From: Akkermansia sp. N21116
Lineage (GTDB): Bacteria > Verrucomicrobiota > Verrucomicrobiia > Verrucomicrobiales > Akkermansiaceae
Assembly (NCBI RefSeq): GCF_029854705.2
Contig: NZ_CP139035.1
Location: 434,001 to 498,000, forward strand
Length of the DNA: 64,000 nt
Reading direction: 5' to 3'
Shown here: piece by piece, positions 60,642 through 64,000 of the stretch
How positions within the stretch are numbered: position 1 is the first letter of the stretch
How the letters are laid out: each line of letters starts with the position of its first letter
Notes under the pieces: model-generated
Database searches by the model: none
What the model was told of the DNA's origin: nothing
What the model saw: the letters and a program-made list of their open reading frames with translations, nothing else
Position numbers and translations under genes: made by a program

Positions 60642-63293
60642 TTACGGTTTCCATATTTTGTAAATCTCCTTACGACGGTTGAACGCCTCTTGCCCACCTT
60701 CCATTATGTTTACAATCGTTTTCTGGGTGTCTTGGGCGTCAACACTCCCACTTTGTACGGTCACTTTTTCATCCATGAATGAACAGGCATGCACCAATTC
60801 GGCATCCCCTAAAACGGGAATGTTGGGGTTGTGAGTGGCGAAAATGAATTGAACCCCGGGCTTCATGTCACGAATCAGTTTGATGACGTCTTCATATATC
60901 GTCTGGTTGTCCAGATCGTCCTCAGGCTGATCGATGATAATGACGTCATTCTCTTTGAGGCTGAGAACGAAAAGAATCAGCGCAGAAGCTCGCTGTCCCA
61001 AAGAGTGGTGCTGCAACTCCTTGCCACGATATTTGATGATAAATTTGTTTGGCACCTGATACGTCAGAGCCGATTCAAGGTTGGCTAAAAAACGATCCGT
61101 GAAAAGTTGTGGGTTGCTGCCAAAGTACTGCTTTGCAGTTTCCATATCTTTGTATATGGACGCGAAGTCAGAATACTGGCTGGCAATCCCTTGGAAAGTT
61201 GTGTCTCTGAGACCACTTCCTTTACAGTATTCTTTCATCGTATCTACAAAGTGCGCCTTATCGCCTTTGTAGTTGGAATCGATGGTAATTGAGGACGACT
61301 CTTTTTCGATCTTTTCCAGCTCGGATTTGATCAGCAAAAACTCTTCATGCCATAGGTCGTTTAGCGCTTTAACCTCTTTGAGCAAGGTTTCTTGATACCC
61401 GACAAATTCGTTTTTCTGTTTCTGGAGCTCATCGATCCGGGTGACTGCTTTTGAGCGTTTGGTCTTCAGTGCTAAAAACTCTTCAGAGCTGATATTGGTA
61501 TTCCCGGCTTCTTTCAGCTCTTCACTCAGTTTTCTTTCGATCTCAGCAAACTCATCAACCATCCCCTTGCGGATTGCTTTCATCTCTGTTTGAAGATCGG
61601 TCAGCTGTTTTTGGACAGCGGGATTGTCCTGCTCCCAAACCTTCAATTGCGCAATCAAGGAAAGATATTTGGTTTCCAGAATGGTCTTCAGCTTCTCAAA
61701 CAATTCAGCATTGTGCTTGGACACATAATCCTTTTGGGAGGACAAAGTGCTTTCATGGCCGGTAGATATATTGCTGATATCCTGAGAGAAACGATCAATC
61801 GCGTCAATTGTCGCATCGATCTGTTTTACATCCGAATCGAAGTCGAGTCGCTTTTGGAGCTTCTCTTCAACTTTGTGGTCTGCATAAAATTTCAGTTGAT
61901 GGTCGGCATCCTTCATGATGTCGTTCTGTTCCTTTATCTGGTCATCCAATTCCAATCCGCTGATGAGGTTGCGGACGGCATCAATAACCTTTACCTTTTG
62001 AGTAGATATCTTTTGCAGAACCTCATCCCGCTTCGACCCCAACAGCTTGTTTACCAAGTCCTTTTCAAAACCTTCCCCGGTACTGGATAGATCTTTCTGA
62101 CCAAAGTATATGGGCTTTCTGAGAATAGATTCCCTTATTGCCACCCCCTGCAGAAGCTGACCGCTATCTTCGACGCTGGTATCCTCGCCATAAACCTTCG
62201 AAATTGTGTAAGCCTTGCCATGACGGTCGACGACATCCATCTCAATCTTGCCGCCACTTCCCATGGTGTATTTGACAAGACCTTCTTTGTATTTCTTGTC
62301 GCCAGACTTTTCACCGACAGGAATTTCCAGCACATAGCGTATCACCTCAAGAATTGAAGATTTTCCGCTACCTCGAATTCCAATCATGGTGTTGAGTTCG
62401 GGAGAAAAATGGATCTGCTTTCCTGCTAAGGTGCCACCGATAAAGCGGATATTTTGAATGCGGGAGTGCCCGTGCTGAACAGGATCGGTTGCAACACGGC
62501 TATCCTTGTCCACAAGGGCAAATTTTACGGCATCAAAGGAGAAGGCTCCCAGCTTGAGATAGCACGACTTTTCGTTGCCTATGTCTTCGATGGATTTACA
62601 GTCAGAGCCTTCAAGTTCTGCTGGATACCATCCACCAAGCCAGTCTTTTATCTTGGTTCTGCAAACCTTATCTGATTTGTCATGTGTTCGGACCTTCTGA
62701 AACCCAAGAGTCCTGCTGCGTACTGTTTCATATCTTTTATTCTTAAAATCACCGAGCTTTCCTCCGCCCATTTCATACCACAACCCACTTTTCTGTTCTA
62801 CATGGGCAAAAATGAGGAAGTAGTCACGGCCTGTTTTCTCCAATTCTTCAACAACCTGTAGTATGTTCTTGTCGCTTCTTCCATTTTCATTCTGGTACTC
62901 TGATTCAGCTTTCCCGGGGAACATGGTAGTAATGAAGGGCGATATGTAATCATTACCGTTTTCCAGCCATTGATCACTAAAGACAATCAATGTATGAACG
63001 CCGTTTGAGCCATCATTTACGGACAATTCAACCCCCGGAAGCAGGCAGATTTCCTTTTTAGAAGCCGTCTTCTTTAGGGACTTGAATTCAGCCGTATCAA
63101 ACTTGTTATGATTGGCAATTACGCCGAGTCTGATCTGGGCCTTTTCCAGCCCTTCAACATAATTCGAGAAGTAGTAATCCTCACTGTCAGAATACTTGAA
63201 CTCCTTGTCCGCTTTTGTATGGAGATGAAAATCGGCCCGGAGCCATGTCGCGCCGGATCGAAAAACTTCATATTCCTTTTGTTCTGTAGACAT
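60642..63293 (-). CDS. PHP-domain AAA/SMC-like ATPase (TrlF-like), inserted in BREX operon
   Basis: 883 residues. N-terminal PHP metal-dependent phosphoesterase-type domain (ADFHLHTKADKEF near 19-30, GVIANHNKFD, LLPGVELSV, IFAHVEQ), then an SMC/RecF-like ATPase with Walker A GIRGSGKSS near 307, a long coiled coil (about 430-680), signature region and Walker B VIIIDQPEDDLDNQ near 785. This is the TrlF-family layout, a putative nuclease-ATPase. In this window it occupies the slot between pglX and pglZ. A strong Shine-Dalgarno AGGAG precedes the ATG. It begins 12 bases after the PglX stop, so it is co-transcribed. Likely an accessory nuclease module of BREX. Confidence 0.88.
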   Translation of the reverse strand: MSTEQKEYEVFRSGATWLRADFHLHTKADKEFKYSDSEDYYFSNYVEGLEKAQIRLGVIANHNKFDTAEFKSLKKTASKKEICLLPGVELSVNDGSNGVHTLIVFSDQWLENGNDYISPFITTMFPGKAESEYQNENGRSDKNILQVVEELEKTGRDYFLIFAHVEQKSGLWYEMGGGKLGDFKNKRYETVRSRTLGFQKVRTHDKSDKVCRTKIKDWLGGWYPAELEGSDCKSIEDIGNEKSCYLKLGAFSFDAVKFALVDKDSRVATDPVQHGHSRIQNIRFIGGTLAGKQIHFSPELNTMIGIRGSGKSSILEVIRYVLEIPVGEKSGDKKYKEGLVKYTMGSGGKIEMDVVDRHGKAYTISKVYGEDTSVEDSGQLLQGVAIRESILRKPIYFGQKDLSSTGEGFEKDLVNKLLGSKRDEVLQKISTQKVKVIDAVRNLISGLELDDQIKEQNDIMKDADHQLKFYADHKVEEKLQKRLDFDSDVKQIDATIDAIDRFSQDISNISTGHESTLSSQKDYVSKHNAELFEKLKTILETKYLSLIAQLKVWEQDNPAVQKQLTDLQTEMKAIRKGMVDEFAEIERKLSEELKEAGNTNISSEEFLALKTKRSKAVTRIDELQKQKNEFVGYQETLLKEVKALNDLWHEEFLLIKSELEKIEKESSSITIDSNYKGDKAHFVDTMKEYCKGSGLRDTTFQGIASQYSDFASIYKDMETAKQYFGSNPQLFTDRFLANLESALTYQVPNKFIIKYRGKELQHHSLGQRASALILFVLSLKENDVIIIDQPEDDLDNQTIYEDVIKLIRDMKPGVQFIFATHNPNIPVLGDAELVHACSFMDEKVTVQSGSVDAQDTQKTIVNIMEGGQEAFNRRKEIYKIWKP

Positions 63294-63304
63294 GATCAGC
63301 TCTC

Positions 63305-64000
63305 CTACCAGTCCGCGTTGAGGTACTTTTTGAGTTGTCCTGCATTGAGCACCTCGTAAGGGATCATCTTCTTTTTCTGCAGGGGAGCGATGTTTTTGCC
63401 GACGCCATCATCCAGAATTGGGTTGTAGCCTTCGGCCAGCAACTCATCGATCTTGGCTTTGAAGGCTTCGATCTCTTTGAGCTGGCGGAAGATGCGGTCC
63501 TTTTCATTCTGGGCATCGGCGCTTTCATTGCCGGAGAGGTCGCTCTGACGGTTGACCAGTGATCGCTCCCGGTGCTCGATATAGACCGAGCGCAGGCGCA
63601 TCAGCTTGTCGCGGCTCCATTTGTAAATGATGATGTAGCAGTCAAAGCCCTGTTCCGGCCCGCTGGAGAGATGCCAGATAAACGGCGTCTTGGGCAGGTA
63701 CATAAACAGGTTCAGATGGTCGGAGAGCTCCGCAAAGAAATATTTGTTCAGATACTCATGGATCGAGCGACCAAGGACCGAATCGAAGCTGGAGTACTGT
63801 GCCGAGCTGAAGCCTTTTTCACGGAATTTTTCCTCGATGCGGTCCAGCAGCACCTTTTCCCCGGCATTAGGCACCAGCGGGATAATGCCGTCTTCATCCT
63901 CCATGAGGATTTCCCGAACCATATCGGCCAGAAACTCCATGGCCAGCGTATGCATCCGCTGCTGCGGGATTACATTGCTCTGCTTGAACCAGTACCACAC
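63305..64000 (-). CDS. pglX: BREX adenine-specific DNA methyltransferase PglX, C-terminal part (cut by window edge)
   Basis: The final 231 residues end in NADW. The helical tail with YIEHRERSLVNRQSDLSGNESADAQNEKDRIFRQLKEIE and the motif GVGKNIAPLQKKKMIPYEVLN is the usual end of PglX. Methyltransferase motifs would lie beyond the right edge. PglX marks self DNA and is needed for exclusion. It precedes the TrlF-like gene by 11 bases. Its identity rests on the tail and its position before pglZ and brxL. Confidence 0.85.
   Translation of the reverse strand: MWYWFKQSNVIPQQRMHTLAMEFLADMVREILMEDEDGIIPLVPNAGEKVLLDRIEEKFREKGFSSAQYSSFDSVLGRSIHEYLNKYFFAELSDHLNLFMYLPKTPFIWHLSSGPEQGFDCYIIIYKWSRDKLMRLRSVYIEHRERSLVNRQSDLSGNESADAQNEKDRIFRQLKEIEAFKAKIDELLAEGYNPILDDGVGKNIAPLQKKKMIPYEVLNAGQLKKYLNADW

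Noticed and set aside
1-64000. CRISPR arrays, insertion sequences, rRNA genes, riboswitches
   Set aside because: No regular spacer-repeat pattern, transposase motif, rRNA core sequence or riboswitch consensus was seen.

Overview
The window looks like chromosome of a Verrucomicrobiota bacterium, most likely close to Akkermansia. Evidence: exported glycosidases of mucin-degrader type (GH2, GH89, GH20, GH36), autotransporter-like barrel proteins, an ActA/ActB pair of the alternative complex III type, and housekeeping genes (trxA, asnS, glycosidases) that mostly lack a Shine-Dalgarno sequence. The genus is an inference, not proven.

Layout. 1-8.5 kb: 3' part of an exported Gfo/Idh/MocA oxidoreductase, pentaheme ActA, ActB, and a large exported GH2 enzyme. 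8.5-13.9 kb: a compact minus-strand pentose operon (Nudix-type regulator, xylB, xylA, sugar:H+ symporter) with a perfect 21-bp palindrome upstream as candidate operator. 14-23.3 kb: two outer-membrane barrel-type proteins and exported GH89, GH20 and GH36 glycosidases. 23.4-27.9 kb: a minus-strand operon with a methyltransferase-like protein, an HlyD-like adaptor and two tandem paralogues with squalene-cyclase-type repeats. 28-30.9 kb: proline-rich membrane protein, trxA, asnS and tRNA-Val(CAC).

Downstream of tRNA-Val the character changes to an accessory region. 31.1-33 kb is the ghost of a type I restriction-modification locus: an HsdM N-terminus, an apparently intact Fic protein, a decayed tyrosine recombinase and an HsdR C-terminus. 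A winged-helix (AbiEi-like) gene and a small HTH gene follow. 35.3-53.7 kb is the most unusual part: about fifteen minus-strand genes in close succession. They encode two Hsp70 ATPases whose substrate-binding domain is replaced by a DnaJ C-terminal-like beta domain plus Sel1 repeats; two dynamin-like GTPases; a C39-like cysteine peptidase (frameshifted near its end); a GrpE-like protein; a GYF-PrsW intramembrane protease; a second GYF membrane protein; several membrane or coiled-coil proteins; a secreted Sel1 protein; and a secreted 79-residue DnaJ-type zinc finger. Divergent from it are an HTH/ribbon-helix-helix regulator and a transmembrane Ser/Thr kinase. The DnaK-DnaJ-GrpE chaperone parts seem to be re-assembled here with membrane-remodelling GTPases and proteases. 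I read it as a candidate undescribed membrane-stress or defence system.

56.3-64 kb holds the 3' half of a type I BREX locus (minus strand: pglX C-terminus, a PHP-AAA TrlF-like gene, pglZ, brxL); brxA, brxB, brxC and the rest of pglX should lie to the right. The three BREX genes whose starts are visible have Shine-Dalgarno sequences, unlike the chaperone-dynamin cluster and the housekeeping genes, which suggests a separate origin.
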